A stretch of DNA of 28,167 bases from Zygnema cylindricum (Eukaryota; Streptophyta; Zygnematophyceae; Zygnematales; Zygnemataceae): positions 1 to 28,167 of the forward strand of contig JBBHKE010001795.1 of assembly GCA_037447655.1 (NCBI GenBank). Reading direction: 5' to 3'. Below are positions 10,101 through 28,167 of this stretch, piece by piece. Both the position numbers and the translations under genes were made by a program. Every line of letters starts with the position of its first letter. Position 1 is the first letter of the stretch. The notes under the pieces were generated by a model. It searched no databases, was not told the DNA's origin, and saw only the letters and a list, made by a program, of their open reading frames with translations.

Positions 10101-13100
10101 ATAACTAGTTTTGGTATAAAGAATCAATAGTTTTTGTAGTTTCCAATAAGGATCTTTTTTAGTATTAAAGGTATGTACAATCCATGAAAAAATATTTTTA
10201 GGGTTATTAAGGTTTTTTAGGGTTTTTAGGGTTTTTTAAGATTTTTCATGTTTTTTGAAGATTTTTCAGGTTTTTTTTAAGGTTTTTTAGGGTTTTAAGG
10301 TTTTTATAGGGTATCTAAGGTTTTCAAGGTTTTCTAGGCCCTTTTAAAGGTTTTTCAGGGTTTTTAAGGTTTTTAGGGCTCTTCAGGGTTTTTTCAGGGT
10401 TTTCAGGGTTTTTAAAGGGTTTTGAGGATTTTTTAGGTTTCTTAGGGTATCTAAGGTTTTTAGGGTTTTCTAGGGCTTTTCAGGGTTTTTCAGGGTTTTC
10501 TAAGATTTTTTAGGCTTCTTTAAGGTTTTTTAGGGTTTTTCAAGGTTTTTAAGGTTTTTAATGTTTTTCAAGGTTTTCTAAGGTTTTTTAGGGTTTTTGA
10601 GGTTGTAAGGTTTTTCAGGGTTTTTTCAAGGTTTTTGGGGCTCTTTAGGGTTTTTCTTAGGTTTTTACGGTTTTTAAAGGTTTTTTAGGATTTTTAAAGG
10701 TCTTTAGGGTTTTTCAAGGCTGTTTAAGTTTTTTCAAAGCTTTTAAGGTTTTTTAGTGTTTTTTAAGTTTGTTGGGTTTTTTAGGATTTTTTAAGGTTTT
10801 TTAGGGTGTTTTAGGGATTTTTTAACAATGGTTTCGACATTCAAGGTAGTGCTTTAGGACTTTAAGAGAGAAAAGAGAGATGTCAATTTAGAGAAGGCTT
10901 CAATAGAGTTTCAATATTCCTTAGTTTTCAAATATTAAAAATGAGGTTACAATTTTTGTTTTAAATTCAAGTTTTGTTAAGAAAAATGCGACATGTTATT
11001 AAACTTCTGTGACTTTATAAGTTATCTTTGCTTAGTTCTACTTATGTTTTAAAGAAAAAATCTGATGTTTGACTTATTTTCTGTAAAATATGGTATTTTT
11101 TTGCAAAATATTTTTTTGTAAGAATAGTATAATTTTCCTTTTTTTTCATTTTTTTTCTTCATTTTTTTTTTATCAGCAACAATTTTTCGAACTTTTGAAC
11201 CACAAATCTCATTTTGTAAAAATATTAAATTAATTGTTTTGTTTTTACATCCGTGAAATAAACGTTTCCTCATTTTCTTTTTTCATTTTGTTCTCTTTCT
11301 CTCTTTCCTCTTTTGGTGGTTTATTTCTTCCTCATTCTACATATGTACCAAAAAGGAAACCCCTCTCCCTCTCCCTCTGCCTCTCCCTCTCCCCCTTTCA
11401 AGATGTCTCTTTATTTTTTATTTTCTTTTTACATATGCACTGATATCATTTTCTTTCCTTTTTTTTTCTTTCCCTTTCTCCCTTTTTCCCTCTCTCTTTT
11501 TTTCCATTTTTTCTCCTCCCCTCTCTCTCTCTCTTTCACTCTCTCTCTCTCTCCCTCCCTCCTCCCTTTCTCCTTATACCGGAGCCCTTCCTGTGAGTCA
11601 AACTGTCAAAGTCCTTGTCAAACACCGTGCCAAACTCATGGAGGGGAAGAAGAAGATCCTGCTTGTGGACCAATTTTAATTTTAAGACTGTCCCTACAGC
11701 TAATTAAAAAAATCCCTCCTTCCCATTTCCCTTTTTTTTATTTTATTGGTTTTTTTTTTATTTTTTCTTGTACGCCGATGAACTTGGTTTTTTTTTTTTT
11801 TTCTTGTACGCCGATGAACCCCCATATGTGAGAAATTTTCCTTTGTGTTGAAGTATACACTATTATATTTGTAATTAACAAAAAGTACGTTTTGTATTTT
11901 GCCGTAGTCTGTATTTTATTTTTAAATGCACTACTGTTGCTTTAAGGAAAAAGAAAAAAAGGTTTGTTTTCTTTGCGTTTGTTTTATGTCAATTCATGGA
12001 AATTTATTGTTCGTAAGGAAATTTAACGTAACCAATATCTCTACAACCCGGGAAAACCCCAAAAACATAACCCTGAAAAACTTTATAAAAACCATAAAAA
12101 GAGCCTTGAAAAACCCTATATACACTCTAAAAAACCCTAAAAAACCCTAAAAAACCCTAAAAAAATCCTAAAAAAACTTTGTCATCGATGATGTTGTCTA
12201 CACCGCCCAGTGTTATTAGAGTTAATAACACTAATTTGATCGTGACTTTTTTTTGGGCCAAAAATCAAAAAAAGTAGCACTAGTTAAAAATTAAATTATT
12301 TATAACACTATTTAAGGACGAGGACTACAATTTATCACGTCTCTTTGCACTAAATGAGTATTAATGAGTATTATATATTCTAATTTCACATTAATTATTA
12401 TAAATCCTCAACTCTAATAACGATGGGCGTTCTAGTTCGCAATTTTAATACGCCCTAGTAATAAAAAGTACTTTTGAAAAAGGTACGTTTAAAAAAGGTA
12501 CTTTGAAAAAGATACTTTTGAAATAGATACTTCTGAAAAAGGTACTCCTTAGTTGTACCTTTTTCTAGTTTGCCGCTTTGGCTTTGTGGACATAGTGTAA
12601 CCAATCCACTCTAAATCTAGAGCAAGACTTTTTTGTAGTACTTAAAATTACTTAAAATCATTTTTTTTGTACATTCAATTTACCAATTAAATTGAGAAGA
12701 CATTTTCTCTTTCCTTTTCTTCTCTCTCTTTTTGTATTCTTCTTGTTTACTTTTGTCTTATTCTTTGCTTCCATGTTGTTTTTTTTTTGAATTCTCCTCC
12801 CTCCCTTTTGTTTTTTTTTTCTCCGATTCTCTTTCTCTCTCTTTTCCTCACCATGCCCTTACCTTTTACATTTTTTTATTTAAAAAAATAAATAAATAAA
12901 CAAAACAAATCGAAAAGAAACACTGTTTGAACTTGCCGAAAAAATATCAGTGTGTAAAAGTATTGAATTAAATTTTTATCCTATTTTTCAAATTTCTGCG
13001 CAATCTTTTTTTCTTTTTTTCTTTTTACTCTCTTTATTTTTTTTAGGTGGTCTTTCGGTGGAGAACCTCTTTGGGCCCACACACAAAATAAAAATAAAAA

Positions 13101-13281
13101 TGAAAGTAATATTGATTTATGTCCATTTTGTGGTACAAATCGGGTTTTCGAGCTTCAAATAATGCCTCCACTTTTATATTTTTTTCAAACGGCGGAAATT
13201 GGGTCAGAAAATTATTCAAAAAGAATTGGAGTCAATAATTGGGAATGGCTCACAATCGCTATTTTTTCTTGTCCTCAGGTG

Positions 13282-13316
<35 letters not shown>

Positions 13317-13738
13317 GGTCAGGTGAGGAAAACTTTAAAGAAATGTTTTTTAACTACTAGTTTTTTTTTGGACATGTGAGATGTTTTTTTATTTCTTTTT
13401 TTGTTTTCTTTTTGTTTTTTGTTTTTTTTTGGTTTGATTTTTTTCTGCATATGTGATATATAATTCTCAATATATATAAAAAAATAATATATTTTGGACA
13501 CTTTTTGGAGCCACATTTCTAACGAAAAACGAAAAAAAAAATGCCAGATACTGTTTTTTGTTATTTTTTCTTGTTAAAATTTTTTGGCCACTTTTTTTTT
13601 TTTTGTCTTTTTTGTGAACAGAATTGTGATGGAGACTCAAATTTAGCAAAAGACAACGAAACAGAAAAAGACAAGAAAATAGAAAAAAGTGAATGGGTAA
13701 TCGTAAAAGAAAAAATTGTTATTCAAAATGAATTGTAG
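1594..13738 (+). CDS. PDCD2L: PDCD2/PDCD2L (Tsr4)-family protein, multi-exon, centre unresolved
   Basis: Members of this family are chaperones of ribosomal protein uS5/RPS2 and act in 40S subunit assembly in cytoplasm and nucleus. Located coding exons are 1594-1599 (tentative), 2377-2469, 3541-3645, 6409-6494, 7278-7370, 8202-8791, 13047-13278 and 13622-13738. Family signatures appear in the right order. First is an N-terminal [15 protein letters not shown] segment running into DWPW. Next is a CEIC / CPHEDC zinc-binding pair flanking LVLQ and LYLFGC, then [10 protein letters not shown] Gly/Glu-rich linker ends in an SLEALSKAL helix. The C-terminal domain has [28 protein letters not shown], a W..L..FSCP strand and a final EWVIV. 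All junctions between adjacent known exons keep phase (0, 0, 0, 2, 2). The expected segment between the linker and WSFGGEPLW (an FxLY motif, then a helix ending PEQxLR) is not securely found between 8792 and 13046. The gene may therefore be intact with cryptic exons, mis-assembled, or damaged. Family assignment is confident; the complete model is not. Confidence 0.8.
1600..2376 (+). other. intron 1, AT-rich
   Basis: Very AT-rich, with many AAATTATTAA-type words and a T18 run near 2081-2098. It ends in a long T tract and the acceptor GGGCAG at 2371-2376. No gene is seen in it. Confidence 0.4.
2377..2469 (+). CDS. PDCD2L: PDCD2-like exon 2 (N-terminal segment)
   Basis: This exon encodes 31 codons, phase 0 at both ends. 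It includes [11 protein letters not shown] and [10 protein letters not shown], the family's N-terminal block (compare LGLPGPWA and TKIGGxPDWP in plant members). The acceptor is a T-rich tract ending in GCAG and the donor is GTGAGT at 2470. The reading frame continues exactly into DWPW of the next exon. Confidence 0.85.
2470..3540 (+). other. intron 2 with TA and CT microsatellites
   Basis: The intron holds TATATA/ACATA arrays (2533-2720 and 2790-3018), a CT array (3174-3262) and a TA array (about 3283-3470, including a long pure (TA)n at 3405-3460). Its T-rich acceptor ends GGTAG at 3540. The open frames here (for example 2454-2669 and 3169-3381) are products of the repeats. Confidence 0.7.
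3541..3645 (+). CDS. PDCD2L: PDCD2-like exon 3 (first half of zinc-binding domain)
   Basis: Thirty-five codons, phase 0 at both ends. It begins DWPW, completing the KxGGxPDWP motif from the previous exon. It continues through a Gly/Arg/Glu/Lys-rich stretch (a purine-rich GGAGAGGG run in the DNA) to [14 protein letters not shown]. The CxxC pair and the following LVLQ are hallmarks of the PDCD2 N-terminal zinc-binding fold. The donor is GTGAGG at 3646. Read through, the frame stops 12 bases later, which supports the splice site. Confidence 0.85.
3893..4455 (+). repeat. CT-rich polypyrimidine tract
   Basis: About 560 bases of almost uninterrupted C and T, starting as (CT)n and degenerating into CCCTCTCC-type units, including repeated CCCCCATCCTCTATCCTCTC blocks near 4240-4400. 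The long open frames across it encode only Ser/Leu/Pro and are artefacts of composition. Confidence 0.9.
4501..4715 (+). repeat. TA-rich microsatellite
   Basis: Alternating TATATA with interspersed ACATATA and ATACAATATA units. Confidence 0.9.
4838..5016 (+). repeat. heptanucleotide ACATTTA/ACATTTC array
   Basis: About 25 degenerate tandem copies of a 7-bp unit (ACATTTA, ACATTTC, ACATTCA). The best-conserved copies are at 4920-4990. Confidence 0.85.
5393..5470 (+). repeat. degenerate TTTAGGG array, left part
   Basis: Repeated TTTTTAGGG/GGGTTTT units abut the left end of the inverted-repeat element. The array resumes at 5941-5965, so the element appears to split it. Confidence 0.7.
5471..5940. 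mobile_element. 470-bp non-autonomous TIR element (MITE-like)
   Basis: The left terminus TAGTGTTGTGTATCG (5471-5485) is matched by a perfect inverted copy at 5926-5940. Inside, 5563-5574 and 5576-5585 pair with 5609-5620 and 5599-5608, giving a 22-bp stem with one bulged base and a 13-nt loop. There is no coding capacity. The terminus fits the hAT pattern (T-A-G-N-G). Flanks GGTTTTAA and GTTTTTAG match at 6 of 8 positions, a possible degraded 8-bp target duplication, but the flanking array makes that weak. A TA duplication around GTGTTG is an alternative. A partial second copy lies at 524-624. Confidence 0.7.
6083..6150 (+). repeat. TGACAT/ATGTCA palindromic cluster
   Basis: Nine or so overlapping copies of TGACAT or ATGTCA, including the perfect palindrome TGACATGTCA near 6099. 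It is related in motif to the larger TGACA/TGTCA array in intron 5. Confidence 0.6.
6320..6368 (+). pseudogene. damaged partial duplicate of PDCD2-like exon 4
   Basis: CTCTACCCCTGGT..GATGCCCTCA at 6320-6368 aligns along its length with 6419-6471 inside exon 4. It has a few substitutions and a 4-base deletion (CTCT) that shifts the frame, so it cannot encode the LYLFGC zinc motif. A CT-rich tract lies upstream of each copy, suggesting slippage or unequal exchange between CT arrays. Confidence 0.65.
6409..6494 (+). CDS. PDCD2L: PDCD2-like exon 4 (second half of zinc-binding domain)
   Basis: Starts in phase 0 after the acceptor CCCCCTAG and ends two bases into a Ser codon before the donor GTAAGT (6495). 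It encodes [12 protein letters not shown] followed by [16 protein letters not shown]. This continues LVLQ from exon 3 as LVLQAYFPLP, the counterpart of LVLQVYAPLP. The two cysteines of GCPHEDC complete the zinc site begun by CEIC. The split Ser codon is completed by C at 7278 to give S-WRAFR, as in the family. Confidence 0.85.
6495..7277 (+). other. intron 4 with GAATC pentamer and CT arrays
   Basis: Contains a 460-bp degenerate pentanucleotide array (6603-7063) and CT arrays at 7097-7153 and 7200-7277. The second CT array forms the polypyrimidine tract of the acceptor CTCTCAG ending at 7277. Confidence 0.75.
6603..7063 (+). repeat. degenerate pentanucleotide array (GAATC/GAATA/GAATT)
   Basis: About 90 units of a 5-bp motif GAATC with many A/T/G variants. 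The long Ser/Ile/Asp/Arg-rich frame on the - strand at 6718-7185 is a by-product of this period. Confidence 0.9.
7278..7370 (+). CDS. PDCD2L: PDCD2-like exon 5 (SWRAFR segment)
   Basis: Ninety-three bases: one base completes Ser, 30 full codons follow, and two bases (AG) of an Arg codon end it. It encodes [10 protein letters not shown] and a polar tail ending [10 protein letters not shown]. WRxxR following the second zinc cysteines is diagnostic of PDCD2L-type proteins (SWRALRxQ in plants, SWKVFRSQ in human). The acceptor is a CT microsatellite ending CTCAG and the donor is GTAAAT. Confidence 0.85.
7371..8201 (+). other. intron 5 with composite TGACA/CT satellite
   Basis: A T-rich beginning is followed by the composite array 7603-8121. 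It ends in another CT-rich tract and the acceptor GGAACAG (8201). The open frames that run from the array into exon 6 (7860-8492 and 8056-8799) have no ATG context of their own and only share the exon's sequence. Confidence 0.7.
7603..8121 (+). repeat. composite satellite: CT tract plus TGACAAATGTCA core
   Basis: About eight irregular units of roughly 50-80 bp. Each has a (CT)n-rich tract followed by a conserved core resembling TTGTGACAAATGTCA, often with CATGGGACAAATGTCA after it. The core is near-palindromic (TGACA..TGTCA). Copies are centred near 7625, 7675, 7740, 7823, 7928, 7960, 8052 and 8088. Confidence 0.8.
8202..8791 (+). CDS. PDCD2L: PDCD2-like exon 6 (Gly/Glu-rich linker)
   Basis: 590 bases. 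One base completes Arg, 196 codons follow, and one base is carried over. The acceptor is AACAG at 8201 and the donor GTGAGT at 8792. The translation starts [12 protein letters not shown] and contains two [12 protein letters not shown] blocks. Next come [13 protein letters not shown] (acidic/Trp linker typical of the family) and [17 protein letters not shown] (matching the helix in plant homologues). It closes with a long Gly/Glu/Arg run built from GGAGAG hexamers (8640-8765). The low-complexity parts are much longer than in family members I know and probably grew by repeat expansion. Phase from exon 5 fits exactly. Confidence 0.75.
10195..10835 (+). repeat. degenerate telomere-like TTTTTAGGG array
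   Basis: About 640 bp of GGTTTTTTAGGGTTTTTAAGG-like units with variable T runs and substitutions in the G block (AGGG, AAGG, CAGGG). The order on the + strand is T/G-rich. It is interstitial and highly diverged, so not a functional chromosome end. Confidence 0.85.
11585..11669 (+). other. coding-like fragment, uncertain
   Basis: After a strong polypyrimidine tract and AG (11583-11584), a frame in the phase required by exon 6 reads [20 protein letters not shown], then a short tail to a stop. Composition (Lys/Val/Leu, unlike the surrounding CT repeats) looks coding and the phase fits. However, no good donor follows, and the order relative to 11765-11827 disagrees with the family. It may be an alternative terminal exon, a decayed fragment, or chance. 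Confidence 0.3.
11765..11827 (+). other. possible PDCD2-like middle exon end with 36-bp internal duplication
   Basis: TTCTTGTACGCCGATGAAC occurs at 11765-11783 and again at 11801-11819, exactly 36 bp apart. Both read FLYADE in one frame. The second copy reads FLYADEPPY and is followed by a strong donor, GTGAGA, at 11828. FLYADEPP resembles the FYLYxxEEP motif expected here. The nearest upstream acceptor in the correct phase (ACAG at 11699) would meet a TAA at 11705, and no AG lies between that stop and the motif. The exon is therefore damaged, misassembled in its T runs, or uses an unseen acceptor. Confidence 0.4.
12050..12175 (-). repeat. telomere-like array, opposite orientation
   Basis: Repeated AACCCCAAAAAC and CCCTAAAAAA units on the + strand, i.e. 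TTTTTTAGGG on the - strand. The best units are at 12113-12170. A smaller cluster in the same orientation is at 13918-13950. Confidence 0.8.
12205..12428. mobile_element. small TIR element (MITE-like), about 224 bp
   Basis: GCCCAGTGTTATTAGAGTT at 12205-12223 is matched by an inverted copy at 12410-12428 with two mismatches. The interior is AT-rich and non-coding. I cannot define a target duplication, so the ends may be a few bases off. Confidence 0.5.
12463..12546 (+). repeat. short tandem repeat, unit about 16 bp
   Basis: Five degenerate copies of a GTACTTTTGAAAAAG-like unit in direct orientation. Confidence 0.7.
13047..13278 (+). CDS. PDCD2L: PDCD2-like exon, C-terminal domain
   Basis: 232 bases. 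One base completes a split codon (Arg if the family pattern LR-WS holds), then 77 codons, ending in phase 0 before the donor GTGAGA (13279). The acceptor is a T-rich tract ending TTTTAG at 13046. It encodes WSFGGEPLW, a short Asn/Lys spacer, [24 protein letters not shown] and a [14 protein letters not shown] strand. These correspond to the PDCD2_C signatures RYSxGGxPLW, CPxCGxxRxFEFQxMPxLL and WGTxxVYTCxxSC. This is the strongest family evidence in the window. Confidence 0.92.
13279..13621 (+). other. last intron of PDCD2-like gene
   Basis: A 343-bp T-rich intron starting GTGAGA and including a run of 30 T (13285-13314). The acceptor GAACAG ends at 13621. Confidence 0.8.
13622..13738 (+). CDS. 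PDCD2L: PDCD2-like last exon
   Basis: Thirty-eight codons and the stop TAG (13736-13738), in phase 0. NCDGDS continues FSCPQ from the previous exon to form the CxxxC strand. A Lys/Glu/Asp-rich spacer leads to SEWVIVKEK near the end, the counterpart of the terminal EEFxWVQ in the family. T-rich and AT-rich sequence follows. Confidence 0.88.
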   Translation, partial: NCDGDSNLAKDNETEKDKKIEKSEWVIVKEKIVIQNEL

Positions 13739-15226
13739 TTTTTTTTCTCACTTTTCAAAAGAAAAAAATTGTGAACTTTTTTGAAACATTTAATGCAACT
13801 TGTTTTTTTTACTCTTTTAAATAATCTTCATAAAAGCCCTTAAAATTTCTTTTAAATTTTTTTGTATCCTTTTTTGTGCTCCCATTATAATTTAAAAAAA
13901 ACTAAAAAATACATTTTCAAAAACCCTAAAAAACACCGAAAACCCCTAAATAAAACTAGGTCCACCTGTACCTCAATGCTACTTCATCCGTACTTCCATT
14001 GTACTTCCATCCATAATTTCATCCGTACTTCATCACTTCGTCCGTACTAGTAGCTCGTAGGCAAGTTTGTTTTCAATCCCTTGTCGGTATCTCGGAATGA
14101 GTCTTACTATGCTCATAGCAAGAGCAGCTTACTTAAAGATTTGAACTCTCATAGCAACTATTGTCGCTTTACGTTTTTTGGTGGTCGACACTCATCATTT
14201 ATATGACTCATATGGTTTCTACAGTTGACAAGGGTTACTTACCCTTTTAACAATCTTAATTGTCCGGGCATTCGCTTTTACCGTGTGAGGCTTAAGACCA
14301 ATGGCTCTCCATTCTCTTCCCTCATCGTCGTAAGTCTTTCACGATTGCAACAACATGTTGACTACCTGGTAGATGTCGTTAATTCTAAAAACCTTCTAGT
14401 GAAGCTCCTTTCGAATGAAGCACGTTCTCGACTGAGTTCTAAGCGAGGACCGACGGTGGGAGCTGAGTTTGTTGCTACACCAATTTTGGTATTGTTGCGC
14501 TTGTCTTTCACACAATTCTCTTTTAAGATTCGCTTGCACCTCGGCTTGCCTCAGCCTTCGCTCTTCCTCAAGACTTAGTGCATTTGTGGTCAACCCATAG
14601 ATGAGCAGGCTATCCTTTGTTTGCATGATGGGGAAAGAGCAAACAAACGGTATGGTTCAATATGCAATAGAAGTTGTGGGAAGCGAAGCATGGTACATAG
14701 CTAGACGTGAAGTGTTGCATGTACTCCCGCCACGATCTCACCATAAAGGTATTTCCCGACCCATGCATGGATCTTGTTTTTTTGCACGGAGCAAAAAGAA
14801 CACTATGTGATATAGTTTTCAAATACCTTACGTCATCCCATGTTTCCTCATGCACATTGCGTACATACGCTGCGACTCAAGATGCATTGGCATCAAAGGA
14901 ATGGAGAGTACATGCAACGAGACCCAATTGACAACTTCATAGCATTTGCTTTGGAGATCTTTAGGACCGTGGACTAGTCTTTTGACAATGTTCCACTTTT
15001 TCTTTTGTTTTGAGAAGGAGAAGCGTTTAATGCTAGTGTAGTTTTTTTTTTTTTTTTTTTTTTAGCTCTCAGTTTCAAATTTTTAGTGTTTGCTTTTTTA
15101 TGTTTGCAGTCAGTAATGTTTTTCTTCTCTAACCTTTAACGGTCCTCAAAAAATAGTACATTTCAATCATGCTTTTGGTTTAACAATCGTGTTTTTGAAA
15201 ATAATTATTTAATTTTAGGGTTTTTT
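13739..15226. other. intergenic region with weak coding-like remnants
   Basis: Contains AT-rich 3' flanking sequence, CCCTAAA strings (13918-13950), repeated TTCATCCGTACTTC words (13985-14045) and a T22 run (15042-15063). The part at 14050-14950 has balanced, gene-like composition. On the - strand, 14396-14626 encodes a Glu/Arg-rich, probable coiled-coil peptide (LSLEEERRLRQAEVQANLKR). On the + strand near 14890-14970 there is a frame ending GEYMQRDPIDNFIAFALEIF. Neither is assigned. They may be relics of transposon genes. Confidence 0.4.
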
Positions 15227-15807
15227 GTGGGAGTTGAGAGACAAATGTGCGAACAATGCGTGCGAAATTTAAAACCGTGCGGCATTTTTCTCATGAGATG
15301 TTTAGTGCGTGATTCCGCCTCATGACACATTTGAGAGAGTAAATTTTATTGCAAAACGTACGATAGAAGAAACCATCAAGATGCAGAACTACAGAAGGGG
15401 TAAAAAAAAAAAAAAAAAGTACATCTAAAGCATGACACATTTAGAGCAATGCCTCTCGAGCAACGCCTCTACTGTACTTCGTACGATATTCGTATATGAA
15501 CGTTCCTACAGCCATACAGCCGTCGGATTGTGGTACGATTTCCGTACTTTATCAATTTGTACGGACAAAGAAACGACGCCTCGAACTTTCACGTTGAAGA
15601 TTTGACGCCTGCTAAGTGGACACCGGACACCCTTGACGGAAACCGTCAAAAAATTTGGATTCGCACCGCCTACAATTCCGCTAACGGCAACTGTACGATT
15701 TTTTAAGATTTATAGATACGGATCACGCACGAAATGTCCAATGTAAAAAATGTCGCACGGTATGCAGAATTCGCACGCAATATTCGCACGTTTCGTTGAT
15801 GCCCCAC
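15227..15807. mobile_element. 581-bp TIR element upstream of the kinase gene
   Basis: Left terminus 15227-15317 and right terminus 15719-15807 are imperfect inverted repeats of about 90 bp. Matching blocks in the same order include GTGGG, GTGCGAA, TGCGTGCGAA, ACCGTGCG, CATTTTT and GTGCGTGAT, roughly two-thirds identical by eye. The interior is non-coding and rich in GTACG words, so this looks like a non-autonomous DNA transposon. Long TIRs suggest a Mutator-like origin, but no target duplication could be assigned. It ends about 95 bp before the start codon of the next gene and so lies in its promoter or 5' UTR. Confidence 0.65.
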
Positions 15808-15849
15808 ACATGATGAAAAAATGCTCCCAAAAAACTGCGAACTGAAAAA

Positions 15850-15866
15850 CTGCAAACCCTAATCAG
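15850..15866 (+). promoter_or_regulatory. telo-box-like AAACCCTAA before kinase start
   Basis: GCAAACCCTAATC lies about 40-50 bp upstream of the ATG at 15902. AAACCCTA is a known plant 5' regulatory word, but it is common in this window, so function is uncertain. Confidence 0.25.
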
Positions 15867-15901
15867 CAAGTCGACAAGTGTTTCTCACACGTGCGGCAGT
15901 G

Positions 15902-28167
<12,266 letters not shown>

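Larger units (their letters stand above)
8792..13046 (+). other. interval holding unresolved PDCD2-like middle exon(s)
   Basis: Between two well-supported exons. It contains: an unremarkable AT-rich part with the palindrome TGACGTCA at 9068-9075; a pyrimidine-rich stretch (9345-9490); a 640-bp telomere-like array (10195-10835); a CT-rich tract (11340-11585); coding-like fragments at 11585-11669 and 11765-11827; a reverse-orientation telomere-like array (12050-12175); a small inverted-repeat element (12205-12428); and a 16-bp tandem repeat (12463-12546). Conserved residues expected here (an FxLY block and PEQxLR) are not securely placed. Confidence 0.5.

Noticed and set aside
10195-10835. A true chromosome end
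   Set aside because: The array is too degenerate, occurs at several interstitial places in both orientations, and is flanked by gene exons on both sides.
11313-11831. 172-codon frame rich in Phe/Ser/Pro
   Set aside because: Mostly CT and T tracts. The FLYADE motif lies in a different frame.

Overview
This is a eukaryotic, AT-rich, repeat-dense window. It carries two intron-containing genes head to tail on the + strand plus a nest of two Ty1/copia retrotransposons. A green-lineage host is the best reading. The second gene encodes the start of a plastid-type FGGY sugar kinase. The retrotransposon primer sites match the initiator-tRNA-Met anticodon arm in its plant form. Plant-type telomere-like AAACCCTA/TTTAGGG strings are scattered throughout. 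Introns of several kb packed with microsatellites suggest a large genome (a charophyte-like alga would fit), but the species is not determined.

Region 1 (1-13738). After a repeat-rich upstream stretch comes a gene of the PDCD2/PDCD2L (yeast Tsr4) family. No single open frame shows it, because its exons are 6-590 bp islands between long microsatellite introns. I place exons at 1594-1599 (tentative start), 2377-2469, 3541-3645, 6409-6494, 7278-7370, 8202-8791, 13047-13278 and 13622-13738. Wherever neighbours are both known, their GT..AG junctions and codon phases agree. The centre of the protein (between 8792 and 13046) is not resolved. A duplicated, exon-like fragment at 11765-11827 is the best lead there. 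The introns hold CT, TA, ACATTTA, GAATC and TGACA/TGTCA arrays, degenerate telomere-like arrays and two small terminal-inverted-repeat elements.

Region 2 (13739-15901). An intergenic stretch with weak coding-like remnants, then a 0.58 kb element with about 90-bp imperfect terminal inverted repeats. It ends about 95 bp before the start codon of the next gene.

Region 3 (15902-28167). The first two exons of the plastid xylulose/ribulose kinase-like gene (15902-16315 and 27727-27866) are separated by an 11.4 kb intron. That intron contains a decayed + strand copia element (about 16491-26920). Nested in its protease region is a young, structurally complete copia element on the - strand (18626-24104): 674-bp LTRs differing at 6 positions, a 5-bp target duplication GTTTT, and an unbroken 1388-residue Gag-Pol. 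Both elements start Gag inside the LTR and read through a primer-binding site that copies the interior, not the 3' end, of initiator tRNA-Met. The intron ends in a purine (GA)n tract directly before the acceptor.

I found no convincing new enzymatic or defence system. The most unusual items are the gag-embedded half-tRNA primer sites, the composite TGACA/CT satellite, the partly duplicated exons and the in-frame tandem duplications of the old retroelement.
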